Shown here piece by piece: positions 17,696 to 26,569 of a DNA stretch of 64,000 bases. The stretch is from Arcticibacterium luteifluviistationis (lineage in GTDB: Bacteria; Bacteroidota; Bacteroidia; Cytophagales; Spirosomataceae), in assembly GCF_003258705.1 (NCBI RefSeq), contig NZ_CP029480.1:558001-622000 (forward strand), written 5' to 3'. A model generated the notes under the pieces. The model ran no database searches. It was not told where the DNA came from and worked only from the letters and a program-made list of their open reading frames with translations. Both the position numbers and the translations under genes were made by a program. Every line of letters starts with the position of its first letter. The stretch's first letter is position 1.

Positions 17696-18760
17696 ATGAA
17701 AACCCTATTTAAAGGCTTAGGTGTAGTCCTAATTTTATTTATTTTATGTGCACTATACATTGTAAAATCTAGTGGTGCATTTCGCAGTATAAATCCGCAT
17801 TTTGACGGTCAAACCGAAGTATTGGAAAGCCCAGCTGGTGTAGAAGATATAACAATTGACCAGTCAAATGGGCAAGTTTTTATGGCCGCTTCTGACCGAA
17901 GAGATTTTAGTAAACCAGGCGAACTCTATACCTTTAATGTTTCTGAGGCTTCGCCAAGTTACGTGTCTCTTGGTGTAGCTAAACTAAATCCGGCTTTTAG
18001 AGCTCATGGCGTTTCTCTCTTAAAGAAATACGGTAAAACTTACATTTTTGCCGTTTCGCATGAGAGTCAAGAAGACTTTATTTATCGTTTTGAAATTGAA
18101 AATGACAGCATAGTTAATCAAAAGAAATTCGGAAATCCTGATTTCTTGATAAGTCCTAATGACTTAGTGGCATTAGATACCGCCACCTTCTATTTCACAA
18201 ATGACCATGGACTAAAACATGGTTTAGAAAGAGAGTTGAAAGACTTTATGCTTGACAAAAACGGTTATGTAGTCCTTTATAATAATGGTAACTATGCCAA
18301 AGTGAGTCAAGATATAGCCTATCCTAATGGCATAAATGTCTCACTTGATGGCAAATACCTATACGTAGCGAGTACCACAGAAGGTGTGTTATACATTTAT
18401 GAAAATAACACTTCTGGCAAACCACTAAAAATGGTAGATAGTCATTATGCCGAAACAGGTCTTGATAATATAGAATTAGATGCTGACGGCAATTTATTAA
18501 TTGGTTCGCACCCACAGCTATTAAAGTTCGTATCGCATGCAAAAAAGGCATCAAATAGAAGCCCTTCTCAGGTGTTAAAAATAGTATACTTACCAGATAC
18601 AGATTATAAGTTTCTTCAAGAAGAACTGTATCTTGATAATGGCGACCCACTTTCGGGGAGCACTGTAGCCGCTTTTTATCAATCAAAAGATGGAAAAAAT
18701 GATTTATTTGTAGGTTCAGTTTATGAGCCTAAAATATTAAGATTGCATCGGAATTTGTAG
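17696..18760 (+). CDS. Paraoxonase/arylesterase-like six-bladed beta-propeller protein
   Basis: A 354-residue protein with one N-terminal membrane helix (residues 5-25), so it is either anchored or exported. The rest is a six-bladed propeller like paraoxonase (PON) and SMP-30/gluconolactonase. Key features of PON-like enzymes are LISPNDLVALDTATFYFTND, with the Asn and Asp that would bind the catalytic calcium, then YPNGINVSLDGKYLYVAS and LDNIELDADGNLLIGSHP. Such enzymes hydrolyse lactones or aryl esters. It is a stand-alone gene, preceded by a 69-codon ORF. The enzyme class is well supported; the substrate is unknown. Confidence 0.85.
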   Translation: MKTLFKGLGVVLILFILCALYIVKSSGAFRSINPHFDGQTEVLESPAGVEDITIDQSNGQVFMAASDRRDFSKPGELYTFNVSEASPSYVSLGVAKLNPAFRAHGVSLLKKYGKTYIFAVSHESQEDFIYRFEIENDSIVNQKKFGNPDFLISPNDLVALDTATFYFTNDHGLKHGLERELKDFMLDKNGYVVLYNNGNYAKVSQDIAYPNGINVSLDGKYLYVASTTEGVLYIYENNTSGKPLKMVDSHYAETGLDNIELDADGNLLIGSHPQLLKFVSHAKKASNRSPSQVLKIVYLPDTDYKFLQEELYLDNGDPLSGSTVAAFYQSKDGKNDLFVGSVYEPKILRLHRNL

Positions 18761-18904
18761 GGCTAAAGGTCTTTTGCTAAAACAGAGATTCAATAAAAGC
18801 AATAATTAGCTTTATTCTATCTAAACACTTATGACTAAATAAAACCTATTTGTATGGTTGTCTGGACATTAAGTCCAATAAAACTTTAAAGCTACTTTTA
18901 AACC

Positions 18905-19777
18905 GTGACCTCAAAAATTCAAAAATATGACTTCAAGTCAGGACTCCCTCAAGAGTTCGAAATAATCAATATTGCCAAGCTATTTGCGGAGTTTTCGGAA
19001 GAAATGTTAGTGCCGCATCGAGCTGATTTTTACCAAATACTTTGGTTTCAAGATAGCTCACCTACCCATTTAGTCGACTTTAACCCTATAAAAACTGGAA
19101 CTAACACACTCTTATTTATCAATAAAGGCAGCGTTCAGATCTTTGATAAGAATAAGGATTTTAAAGGCAAATTGATTTTGTTTACAGATGACTTCTTTTG
19201 CAAATCAGATTCTGATACTACCTTTTTAAGAAGTACTATTTTGTTTAATGACTTACTTTCTATTTCACAAATTAATATCAATGATTCGCCAGCTATTTTC
19301 GGCGATATTGTGAAGAATTTGGAAACAGAATTAGCTAAACCAAACGACACCTACCAGTCGGATATCCTACGAAACTTATTACACAATTTCCTATTACATG
19401 CTGAAAGAGAAAGAAGGAAACAGAATTTTGTTGAAATAAAAAAAGACGTTGAACTTGAATATGCTATACTCTTAAAAGACTCCCTAGAACTGAATTTTGT
19501 TAGCCATAAAAATGTAGGCTTTTATGCTAATCAAATAGCCATCACTCCAAAAAGGCTTAATCAAGCAACTTCAAAGGTTTTTGGAAAGACACCTAAGGAA
19601 TTAATAGACGAAAGAGTATTGCTAGAATGTAAACGACTATTAGTACACACAAAAGAAAGTATAAAAGAAATATCTTTCTCTTTAGGGTTTGAAGAACCGA
19701 CCAACTTCATTAAGTATTTCAGAAAACATACCACCAAAACTCCTGTAGAATTTAGGGAAGAATTCATTTCAGCCTAA
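18905..19777 (+). CDS. AraC family transcriptional regulator
   Basis: A 290-residue regulator. The start is taken as GTG at 18905 because no in-frame ATG occurs before residue 31 and the N-terminal region FKSGLPQEFEI is conserved in this type. The N-terminal part is a cupin-like sensory domain (WFQDSSPTHLVDFNPI). The C-terminal 100 residues hold two helix-turn-helix motifs: HKNVGFYANQIAITPKRLN and KESIKEISFSLGFEEPTNF, followed by FRKHTTKTPVEFR. It is followed after 83 bp by a SnoaL-like lipoprotein on the same strand, probably its target. The effector is unknown. Confidence 0.92.
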   Translation: MTSKIQKYDFKSGLPQEFEIINIAKLFAEFSEEMLVPHRADFYQILWFQDSSPTHLVDFNPIKTGTNTLLFINKGSVQIFDKNKDFKGKLILFTDDFFCKSDSDTTFLRSTILFNDLLSISQININDSPAIFGDIVKNLETELAKPNDTYQSDILRNLLHNFLLHAERERRKQNFVEIKKDVELEYAILLKDSLELNFVSHKNVGFYANQIAITPKRLNQATSKVFGKTPKELIDERVLLECKRLLVHTKESIKEISFSLGFEEPTNFIKYFRKHTTKTPVEFREEFISA

Positions 19778-19860
19778 AAGTATCATCCAAAGGACTTTTC
19801 TTATCGCTCTATCCCTTCCTGTTCCCTACATCTTTGCAGTATCAAATCAAACAAAAAAAA

Positions 19861-20709
19861 ATGAAACAGATACTCTTAACTGCAACAGCACTTTTAACAA
19901 TCAGTTTAACCGCTTGCAACGGTCAATCGGTAAAACCTGAAACGGAAATTTCAAACAAAGACAAAGTAGTTGCTCTTTTAAAAAGCATAGAAACAGGAGC
20001 TCAAGAACCCGCCGCATACATTAATCCAAACAAATACATTCAGCACAACTTAGGCGTAGCTGATGGATTAGCTGGTTTCGGAGCTTTGCTTTCGCAAATT
20101 CCAGCAAACTCTGCAAAAGTGAATACAATTAGAGCTTTTCAAGATGGCGACTATGTTTTCACACAAACAGACTACAATTTTTTTGGACCAAAAATCGGTT
20201 TTGATATTTTCAAATTCGAAGATGGCTTAATTGTAGAGCACTGGGACAATTTGCAAGAAACACCTGCAAGCCTAAATCCTAGCGGAAGAAGCATGGTAGA
20301 TGGAACTACTGAAATTAAAGACATTGCAAAAACAGAAGAGAACAAAAAACTTGTGGCGAACTTTGTGGACGATATCCTAGTAAAAGGTGATATGTCTAAA
20401 CTAGGAGGATACTTTAATGGTGATAACTATCTTCAGCATAACCCACAAATAGCCGATGGTCTTTCAGGTTTAGGAAGTGCATTGGAACACATGGCGTCTC
20501 AAAACATCTTTATGAAATTTAACACAGTTCATAAAGTACTAGGACAAGGAAACTTTGTTTTAACCATAAGCGAAGGAACTTTTGCAGACCAACCTACCTC
20601 TTTTTATGACCTTTTCAGAGTAGAAAATGGTAAAATAGCAGAGCACTGGGACGTAATGGAAACCATTATTCCTGAGTCGGAATGGAAAAACACAAACGGT
20701 AAATTCTAA
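19861..20709 (+). CDS. Two-domain SnoaL-like lipoprotein
   Basis: A 282-residue lipoprotein (lipobox SLTAC; ATG 19861 chosen over an in-frame TTG at 19834 because it starts the signal). It consists of two related SnoaL/NTF2-like domains. The first has YIQHNLGVADGLAGFGALL and IVEHWDNLQETP; the second has YLQHNPQIADGLSGLGSAL and IAEHWDVMETIIP. Conserved His/Asp positions in both copies fit the SnoaL aldol-cyclase-like fold, but catalysis is unproven. The internal duplication is unusual because most family members have one domain. An AraC regulator gene precedes it and a strong terminator follows it, so it is a single-gene unit. Confidence 0.88.
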   Translation: MKQILLTATALLTISLTACNGQSVKPETEISNKDKVVALLKSIETGAQEPAAYINPNKYIQHNLGVADGLAGFGALLSQIPANSAKVNTIRAFQDGDYVFTQTDYNFFGPKIGFDIFKFEDGLIVEHWDNLQETPASLNPSGRSMVDGTTEIKDIAKTEENKKLVANFVDDILVKGDMSKLGGYFNGDNYLQHNPQIADGLSGLGSALEHMASQNIFMKFNTVHKVLGQGNFVLTISEGTFADQPTSFYDLFRVENGKIAEHWDVMETIIPESEWKNTNGKF

Positions 20710-20740
20710 TATTATACATAGCCTTTTTAGCTAAAGTTAG

Positions 20741-20780
20741 ACTCGAATATACCTAGGTAATATTCGAGTCTTTTCTTTTG
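20741..20780 (+). terminator. Strong intrinsic terminator after the SnoaL-like gene
   Basis: GACTCGAATAT (20741-20751) pairs perfectly with ATATTCGAGTC (20761-20771), 9-nt loop, followed by a T-rich tract TTTTCTTTT. Confidence 0.88.
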
Positions 20781-20979
20781 ATGGCTTTGAATTTCTTGCT
20801 CTCTATTTCCCAGATAATTTGAGGCTCAACCGAACCGTTTTTTTTAGCCTCTAAATAGCTCAATTGTCATATATAAAATTAAATAATTTCATAAAATCAG
20901 ATACAAACACCAGATACAAAAGTGGTACTCAGCCGTATCTCATTAATATTAAAAGCTATTTCAAAAACTTTTGTCAAAA

Positions 20980-22065
20980 ATGAAGAAATACAGAAAGCGG
21001 AAAATTCTCATAGCTATAATCGCCTTATTAATTATTTTCAGACTCTTCTTGCCTGTTATTGTTAAGAATTACTTGAACAATGTTTTGGCTGAGCTACCTG
21101 GTTATACTGGAGCCGTAGAGAACGTAGATATTGCTCTTATAAGAGGTGCTTATGTTATAAAAGGCATGCATTTATCAGTAATGGATGCAGGTACCGAAAT
21201 TCCTTTTATCAATTTACCAGAAACAGATATTTCGGTAGAATGGAAATCCTTGTTTAAGGGAAGTATTGTCAGTGAAATCATTATGAACGACCCAGAGATT
21301 ATCTATATAATGGAAGACCAAGAAGATACCGAAGGTGCCGTTCAGGAAGACTGGACAAAGGCTTTGACAGATATTGTTCCGTTAGACATTAACCACTTTG
21401 AGATTCACAGTGGTAAAATAAGTCTTGTGATGCTTTCAGCGGATCCGAATATTGACTTAACAATGGAAAAAGTAGAACTGACTGCTGACAACCTAAGTAA
21501 TGTAATTGCAGCTAGGGGGACACTTCCAAGTACTTTTGAAATAAACGCTAACACCTTTGGCGAAGGAACCTTATCCATGAATGGAAACCTTAATCTTCTT
21601 AAAGAGGTGCCAGATATGGATATCTCTTTTAAATTAGAAAACTCCAAGGTCACTGCACTTAATGATTTGACTCGCCATTATGGAAAGCTAGATTTTGCAT
21701 CTGGTATGTTCAATATCTATGGGGAGATGGCCATAGCAGATAGTTATCTGAAAGGTTATGTAAAACCATTTATCAAAAACTCAGAGTTGATAGACTCCGA
21801 AGATGGATTCTTAGAGACAGTTTGGGAAGGTTTCATTGGCTTTTTTAAATTTATACTCAAAAACCAAAAGACAGACTCAGTGGCTATGAAAGTACAATTC
21901 GAAGGTGATTTGAGCAATGTAGAAACTGGAGTTTGGTCAACTGTAGGAAGCATCATAAAAAATGCATGGATAAAAGCCTTTGTCAATAATGTAGATAACA
22001 GTATTGAATTTCAAGATGCATTCCAAGACAGAAAAGACGCGAGAAAAACCGAAAAACCAAACTAA
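20980..22065 (+). CDS. DUF748 family inner-membrane/periplasmic protein
   Basis: A 361-residue protein with one N-terminal membrane helix after a very basic start (KKYRKRKILIAIIALLIIFR). ATG at 20980 is preferred over the TTG at 20971. The rest is periplasmic, with AsmA/DUF748-like features: YTGAVENVDIALIRGAYVI, MHLSVMDAGTEIPFI and DISVEWKSLFKGSIVSEI. Proteins of this kind are linked to outer-membrane lipid or envelope homeostasis, which is inference here. The C-terminus is charged (FQDRKDARKTEKPN). Upstream, CAGATACAAA occurs twice (20898-20907 and 20911-20920). No operon partner is evident. Confidence 0.82.
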   Translation: MKKYRKRKILIAIIALLIIFRLFLPVIVKNYLNNVLAELPGYTGAVENVDIALIRGAYVIKGMHLSVMDAGTEIPFINLPETDISVEWKSLFKGSIVSEIIMNDPEIIYIMEDQEDTEGAVQEDWTKALTDIVPLDINHFEIHSGKISLVMLSADPNIDLTMEKVELTADNLSNVIAARGTLPSTFEINANTFGEGTLSMNGNLNLLKEVPDMDISFKLENSKVTALNDLTRHYGKLDFASGMFNIYGEMAIADSYLKGYVKPFIKNSELIDSEDGFLETVWEGFIGFFKFILKNQKTDSVAMKVQFEGDLSNVETGVWSTVGSIIKNAWIKAFVNNVDNSIEFQDAFQDRKDARKTEKPN

Positions 22066-22339
22066 AAAAAGCGACTGCTTGAAATCATTGAACCTATCCT
22101 TAATTGAAACCCAATTCACTAAGTCCATTGGGCTTCTTTGATTAAGTAAATTTATTTTATTCCTGAATCTAAAGCCAAATAGCACTGTATTATAGTCTCC
22201 CTATTGATAGCAAAATTGTAGCTGTCAACCATTCCCAGATATAGCACACCAAAATGAGTCTAAGCAAGGAAATGCTGTGAATAAGAATGAATAAAAGCTA
22301 GTTTTACACTTCTTGATTATCGAAATATTAGCAAGGAAC

Positions 22340-22924
22340 ATGAAAAATAAGGTTTTACTAGTTGTTGTCTTTTTAGGAATGGCAACTGCCCTGCAAGCTC
22401 AAACATTATTGTATGACATCACCTCTAACAATAACTCACTCGGCCAGATAACGGTGACAAAAAGCCACCAAAATGGCTTACTTAAAATTGACGTTATAAG
22501 TGAAGTAAAAGTTAAAGTATTTGTCAATATCGACCTCAAATACCATTTAACCGCTAATTATAAGAATGGTGAATTGCTGTCCAGTACTGTTTTAACCTTT
22601 GTAAACGGAAAACAGCACTCTTCCAGCATCACAGAAAAAACTAACGAAAATTATTCCATCACAAAAGATGGTGATTTGTCCAAGTTTTTCAATGACATCA
22701 ACTATTCTGGAGCACTTTTATATTGGGAAGAGCCAAAGAATATCTCGATAGTTTATTCCGAAATCGATAACATTGAGAAACCTATAAAAAAGGTGGCATC
22801 TGGGCATTATAAACTTACCGACCCAAAGAGTAAACATTCTAGCGACTATTTCTATAAAAATGGGACATTGGAAAAAACAGTCATACAACATACATTAATG
22901 ACTTTTCAGCTTACTAGAAGGTAA
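22340..22924 (+). CDS. DUF6134-like secreted protein
   Basis: A 194-residue exported protein. The start is ATG 22340; the in-frame TTG at 22313 only adds residues before the signal. The signal is MKNKVLLVVVFLGMATALQAQ. The mature part is rich in beta-strand patterns (LLYDITSNNNSLGQITVTK, IDLKYHLTANYKNGELLSS) and resembles what I recall as DUF6134, a Bacteroidota family that looks like a small barrel or sandwich. It is directly followed by the decayed phosphoesterase remnant. Function is unknown. Confidence 0.7.
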   Translation: MKNKVLLVVVFLGMATALQAQTLLYDITSNNNSLGQITVTKSHQNGLLKIDVISEVKVKVFVNIDLKYHLTANYKNGELLSSTVLTFVNGKQHSSSITEKTNENYSITKDGDLSKFFNDINYSGALLYWEEPKNISIVYSEIDNIEKPIKKVASGHYKLTDPKSKHSSDYFYKNGTLEKTVIQHTLMTFQLTRR

Positions 22925-22970
22925 TCCACTTTGCATGGTATGTACATGTTTTCCAAACCAATATCGCTAG

Positions 22971-23435
22971 GAAGGCCCTGGTTCAAGAGGCGAAAGATCA
23001 GCTACCATGGCAGACGGAAACCCAGATGACAATTTGAAAATTACGCTAGACCCACAGCTAAAACATCCCAAAAAATCTTCGCAGACTCTTGACCGAGGTT
23101 TTAAAGTAGACGACATGCTTATAGTCCTTGATTTTTTTGATGGTGGAGAGCGTGATAAGGTTACTATATCTCTAAACGGAAAAGTACCGGTAAATATGGA
23201 ACTTAAAGACCCGACTTGTGAAAGACAATACAAGAAATACAAAGGCACAGACGACTCTTCTGCAATCTCCTAACACATCTGGCAATTTACTCTTCCAAAA
23301 TTGTCTCCCGGAATACATGCTGCCCGCATAAAAGCTGTGGATGAGTTTGGCTTTGAAAACGAGAAAATATTTACTTTCGAAATAATGGAAAAGGTTAATT
23401 CAATGCCAGTGAACTTACAAACAATTAAGAATTAA
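22971..23435 (+). pseudogene. Remnant of a calcineurin-like phosphoesterase (C-terminal domain)
   Basis: An open stretch in one frame, interrupted by TAA at 23271-23273 and bounded upstream by TAG at 22968-22970. It encodes EGPGSRGERSATMADGNPDD, the block typical of the C-terminal domain of Bacteroidota calcineurin-like phosphoesterases. After the in-frame stop it continues as HIWQFTLPKLSPGIHAARIK and AVDEFGFENEKIFTFEI, also typical. Reading frame is kept across both stops, so these are nonsense changes in a once functional gene. The catalytic N-terminal domain is missing. The last bases overlap the end of the TetR gene on the opposite strand. Confidence 0.72.
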
Positions 23436-24045
23436 CGAGTTCAAAATACCTTGTTTCCCCTTTGTCTGTCAGGTATGGGAAAATTGCCTGATTTAAAATA
23501 TTTGAATATTCTTTGACCATCTTTTTATTCAATTTGGCTGTTGTTGTTTGGGCGGAAGAAATCCAAAAATTACCTAATATTTCAAATCGTTTATAAAGTA
23601 AGACGTACTCGTTTGGCAAAACCTCTTTTCGTATTATTTCACTATCAATCAATAGATTAAATAACATTAAAAACTGCTCTTCTCTCATTATGGAGAGTTG
23701 CAAATAGTGTGTTTTAATTTTATCACTTTCTCGCATTATCTGAACAAAATCTAACATAAAAAAACGATACTTATAAAAGCTTTCCATTAAGACAGAAGAC
23801 ATACTAAACAAAGACTCTAGTCCTATTGTTCTAGCTATATTTTTCGCCATACTCTCGTCTATTTCCCCTACCAATTGAAAATATAAAGCCTCTATAACTG
23901 TCTCTCGCTTTTTATAGTGATAATTCAAATTACCTTGACTTATTCCCATTTTATTGGCAATAGTTCTTAAAGTTACTTTTGACAAGCCTTCGTCATTGAA
24001 TAATTCTAAAGCGGTCTTCAAAATAAGCTCCTTTGTATTCTTCAT
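23425..24045 (-). CDS. TetR/AcrR family transcriptional regulator
   Basis: A 206-residue TetR regulator. The N-terminal DNA-binding domain has KELILKTALELFNDEGLSK and the helix-turn-helix TLRTIANKMGISQGNLNYHY (about residues 25-44). The rest is helical ligand-binding domain without recognised specificity. It is divergent from the membrane protein gene at 24137; the 91 bp between contain two 18-bp direct repeats, which are candidate operators. It likely represses the membrane protein and FAD monooxygenase genes. Confidence 0.92.
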   Translation of the reverse strand: MKNTKELILKTALELFNDEGLSKVTLRTIANKMGISQGNLNYHYKKRETVIEALYFQLVGEIDESMAKNIARTIGLESLFSMSSVLMESFYKYRFFMLDFVQIMRESDKIKTHYLQLSIMREEQFLMLFNLLIDSEIIRKEVLPNEYVLLYKRFEILGNFWISSAQTTTAKLNKKMVKEYSNILNQAIFPYLTDKGETRYFELVNS

Positions 24046-24064
24046 AATTCAAAGATAAAATAAT

Positions 24065-24112
24065 TAGTACTATTGACCTAATCTAGGCAAGTTCTAGTAC
24101 CTTTGACCTAAT
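24065..24112. repeat. Pair of 18-bp direct repeats, candidate TetR operator
   Basis: TAGTACTATTGACCTAAT (24065-24082) and TAGTACCTTTGACCTAAT (24095-24112) match at 16 of 18 positions and start exactly 30 bp apart. They overlap the promoter-like elements of the + strand genes. Confidence 0.6.
24073..24105 (+). promoter_or_regulatory. Predicted promoter of the membrane protein/monooxygenase genes
   Basis: TACCTTTG at 24098-24105 matches the -7 consensus TAnnTTTG, and TTG at 24073-24075 is 22 bp further upstream. Both elements lie inside the direct repeats, so a bound regulator would block the polymerase. Confidence 0.55.
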
Positions 24113-24136
24113 GTTAATTTAAAAGGATTACCGCAT

Positions 24137-24556
24137 ATGAAAATCACATCACTCAGTCATAAAATAGCTAGTTGGTCGCTAATACTAGGTGGTATAGGTC
24201 ATACCACAGCAGCTTTAAGTAATCCCAAAACAGCAGAACTAAATGAGCTATTATCCACGATGAAGGCCTTCACTACTCATCTACTAGGTTCAGAAGTAAA
24301 TATGTTTTCTTTTCACCAAGGTTTCAGCCTTATGATGGGATTATTACTATTTGGATATGGAGCTTTAAATCTATTAATTCTGAAAAATAATGTTCAAGCT
24401 CAAATGCCTTCCAACATTTTAATACTAAACATTATAATATCATTAGTCAGTGTAGTTTTATCTGTAAAGTATTTTTTCCTAATACCAATTGTATTAACCG
24501 GTATGGCATTCTTAGGATTTTCAATTTCTCTAGTTGCTAAAAATTACAAAATATGA
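24137..24556 (+). CDS. Four-helix membrane protein of unknown function
   Basis: A 139-residue protein with four hydrophobic segments: about residues 8-28 (IASWSLILGGIGHTTAAL), 60-85 (SLMMGLLLFGYGALNLLIL), 92-110 (LILNIIISLVSVVLS), and 113-133. The HTTA and FSFHQGFSLMMG motifs occur in small membrane proteins next to TetR or monooxygenase genes, but I know no function. Its stop overlaps the next start in an ATGA, so it is translationally coupled to the FAD monooxygenase. It sits divergent from TetR and is probably repressed by it. Confidence 0.75.
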   Translation: MKITSLSHKIASWSLILGGIGHTTAALSNPKTAELNELLSTMKAFTTHLLGSEVNMFSFHQGFSLMMGLLLFGYGALNLLILKNNVQAQMPSNILILNIIISLVSVVLSVKYFFLIPIVLTGMAFLGFSISLVAKNYKI

Positions 24557-25698
24557 AAATCACTATAATCGGAGCTGGAATTGGTGGTTTAACAGCCGCT
24601 ATTGCTTTAAAACAGAAAGGGTTCGAAATCCAATTATTTGAAGCCGCACCTGAATTCAAAAAAGTAGGCTCAGGAATAAATTTGGCTATAAACGCGATGC
24701 AGGTTTACAAAAAACTAGGATTGTACGACACCATTTTTTCTGCAGGCAGTCATACGAATTTAATAAAAATAACAGATGATAATTTAACCCCCTTATCGTC
24801 CATTGATTCAAAATATTTTGAAGAAAAATATAAAGTAAAGTCTGTGGCTATTCATAGAGCTACACTGCACCAAATTCTTTTAAATGCACTCTCTGACACT
24901 CCACTACATTTAAACAAAAAAGTAAAAGCCTTAAGACAATCAGAAAGCGGAATTGAATTAGATTTTGAAGATGGTACATCACACAAGTCAAGCGTATTGA
25001 TAGCTGCCGATGGTATACATTCTATAATCCGAAAATCAATTTTCGATGATACAAGCATCCGAATCGCAAAACAAATTTGCTGGAGAGGAGTCACAAAGAA
25101 AATCGAATTACCGAAAAAGTATCAAACAGAGTTAAACGAAGCTTGGGGAAAGGGCAAACGATTTGGGTTTGTTGCCATTAGCAAAAATGAGTTTTACTGG
25201 TATGCTTTAGCTAACTACAAAGAGAATTTTCAGGAAGAGTTTCAAAATATTGATTTGGCAGAATATTATGCAAACTTTCATCCCATAGTCAGTGAAATAA
25301 TAAACTCAACTCCCAAAGAAAATATCTTAACAAATGAGATTTCAGATTTGAATCCAATACCAAATTGGTACGAAAAAAACATTTGCTTACTAGGTGATTC
25401 TGCTCATGCCACTACACCCAATTTAGGACAAGGAGCTTGTCAAGCTATTGAAAGTTCATTGGTTTTAGCACACTGTTTAACTAAGCATAAATCTCCTGAA
25501 AAGGCCTTTAAGGAATTTGAGGAGAGAAGAATAAAAAAAGCCCAGAATGTAATTAAAACCAGTTGGCGAGTTGGTAAAATGGCCCACCTTCAAAACAGTT
25601 TTCTCATCACAGTAAGAAACTATGTTTTAAGAAATACACCTAAAAACATTACTTCTAAACAATCTGAAGGTCTTTTTGAAATTGACATTTTAAAATAA
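24553..25698 (+). CDS. FAD-dependent monooxygenase
   Basis: A 381-residue flavoprotein monooxygenase of the PHBH/TetX type. The N-terminal dinucleotide motif is IIGAGIGGLTAAIALKQKG, and the FAD/NAD-binding second motif is SVLIAADGIHSIIRKSI (DG motif). The third motif GDSAHATTPNLGQGACQAIE binds the FAD ribityl chain. No membrane segment or fusion is seen. Such enzymes hydroxylate aromatic compounds or inactivate antibiotics such as tetracycline; closeness to TetX is only a family-level comparison. It is coupled to the preceding membrane protein and regulated, most likely, by the divergent TetR. Confidence 0.9.
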   Translation: MKITIIGAGIGGLTAAIALKQKGFEIQLFEAAPEFKKVGSGINLAINAMQVYKKLGLYDTIFSAGSHTNLIKITDDNLTPLSSIDSKYFEEKYKVKSVAIHRATLHQILLNALSDTPLHLNKKVKALRQSESGIELDFEDGTSHKSSVLIAADGIHSIIRKSIFDDTSIRIAKQICWRGVTKKIELPKKYQTELNEAWGKGKRFGFVAISKNEFYWYALANYKENFQEEFQNIDLAEYYANFHPIVSEIINSTPKENILTNEISDLNPIPNWYEKNICLLGDSAHATTPNLGQGACQAIESSLVLAHCLTKHKSPEKAFKEFEERRIKKAQNVIKTSWRVGKMAHLQNSFLITVRNYVLRNTPKNITSKQSEGLFEIDILK

Positions 25699-25885
25699 AA
25701 GCAAAGAGCTGTGCTTAAAGCATGAGTAGTTTTTATGCTAAATTTAAACTTGTCATAGATTATCTAAGGCAGAACTTAGCTTAAAGAGTTACATTGGTAG
25801 CTCAAGACATGAAAACTTGTAAGCACTAGCAAAGACCCATTCTGACAGCTAGACTGCCTGCGTCATCTAATAATTATCATAAAGA

Positions 25886-26569
25886 ATGAATTACGAAAAC
25901 ATAAACATTTCTGTAGTAATGCTTGGAGCAAGTGGTGCTGTAGGTACCCAAGCTTTGAATCATTTATTGAAGGAAAAAAAGATAGCAAACCTAATTTTAT
26001 TAGGCAGGCGTCCTATTGATAATATTAATGAAGATTTTGTTCATCAACATGAAATCAACATTTTCGACAGCAGCACTTATGAACATGTTATAAAAAACAC
26101 TTCCGCTGCCATTTGCACTTTAGGGGTAGGCGAACCATCAAAAGTAAGTAAAGAAGATTTTCTTAAGATAGATAAACAGGCGGTTCTAGACTTTGCAGCA
26201 ATTTGCAAAAAAAGTGGTGTTAAGCACTTTGAGCTGCTATCATCGGTGGGTATAAGTACTACCTCATCCAGTTTCTATTTAAAAACCAAAGCAGAATTGG
26301 TCGCAGAATTAGAGAAACTCCATTTTGAACGCTTGAGTATTTTTCAACCATCGATGATATTAACTCCCACCAACAGGTATGGCTTTTCTCAAGCAGTTGT
26401 ACTAAAAGTATGGCCTAAATTGAATTTCATTCTTCAAGGAGGTTTGCGAAAATACAGAGGTATAACCGTAGAAAAACTAGGTATAGCTTTCGCCAATAAT
26501 ATATTTACAAAAGGGACGGGAGTGGAAATATTAAAATATGACGAGTTCAACAATTTGAATGAGCTTTAA
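25886..26569 (+). CDS. NAD(P)-binding Rossmann-fold oxidoreductase (TIP30-like)
   Basis: A 227-residue atypical short-chain dehydrogenase-like protein. The dinucleotide-binding loop is VMLGASGAVGTQALNHLL, followed by LILLGRRPI. HFELLSSVGISTTSSSFYLKTKAE carries the Ser and the TyrxxxLys pair in the TIP30/HTATIP2-like form. FQPSMILTPTNRYGF is a common late motif of this group. Substrate is unknown. It is separated by 187 bp from the FAD monooxygenase and is probably transcribed alone. Confidence 0.85.
   Translation: MNYENINISVVMLGASGAVGTQALNHLLKEKKIANLILLGRRPIDNINEDFVHQHEINIFDSSTYEHVIKNTSAAICTLGVGEPSKVSKEDFLKIDKQAVLDFAAICKKSGVKHFELLSSVGISTTSSSFYLKTKAELVAELEKLHFERLSIFQPSMILTPTNRYGFSQAVVLKVWPKLNFILQGGLRKYRGITVEKLGIAFANNIFTKGTGVEILKYDEFNNLNEL

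Noticed and set aside
20898-20920. CAGATACAAA repeated twice at a 13-bp period upstream of the DUF748 gene
   Set aside because: Only two copies and no regulator nearby; noted as a weak operator candidate but not strong enough to list as a finding.
22110-22132. CCCAAT/ATTGGG hairpin after the DUF748 gene
   Set aside because: A 6-bp stem with 11-nt loop and no T-run is too weak to call a terminator.
24249-24258. TTATCCACGA, one base from a DnaA box
   Set aside because: It is single, inside a membrane protein gene, and no other boxes or origin genes are near.
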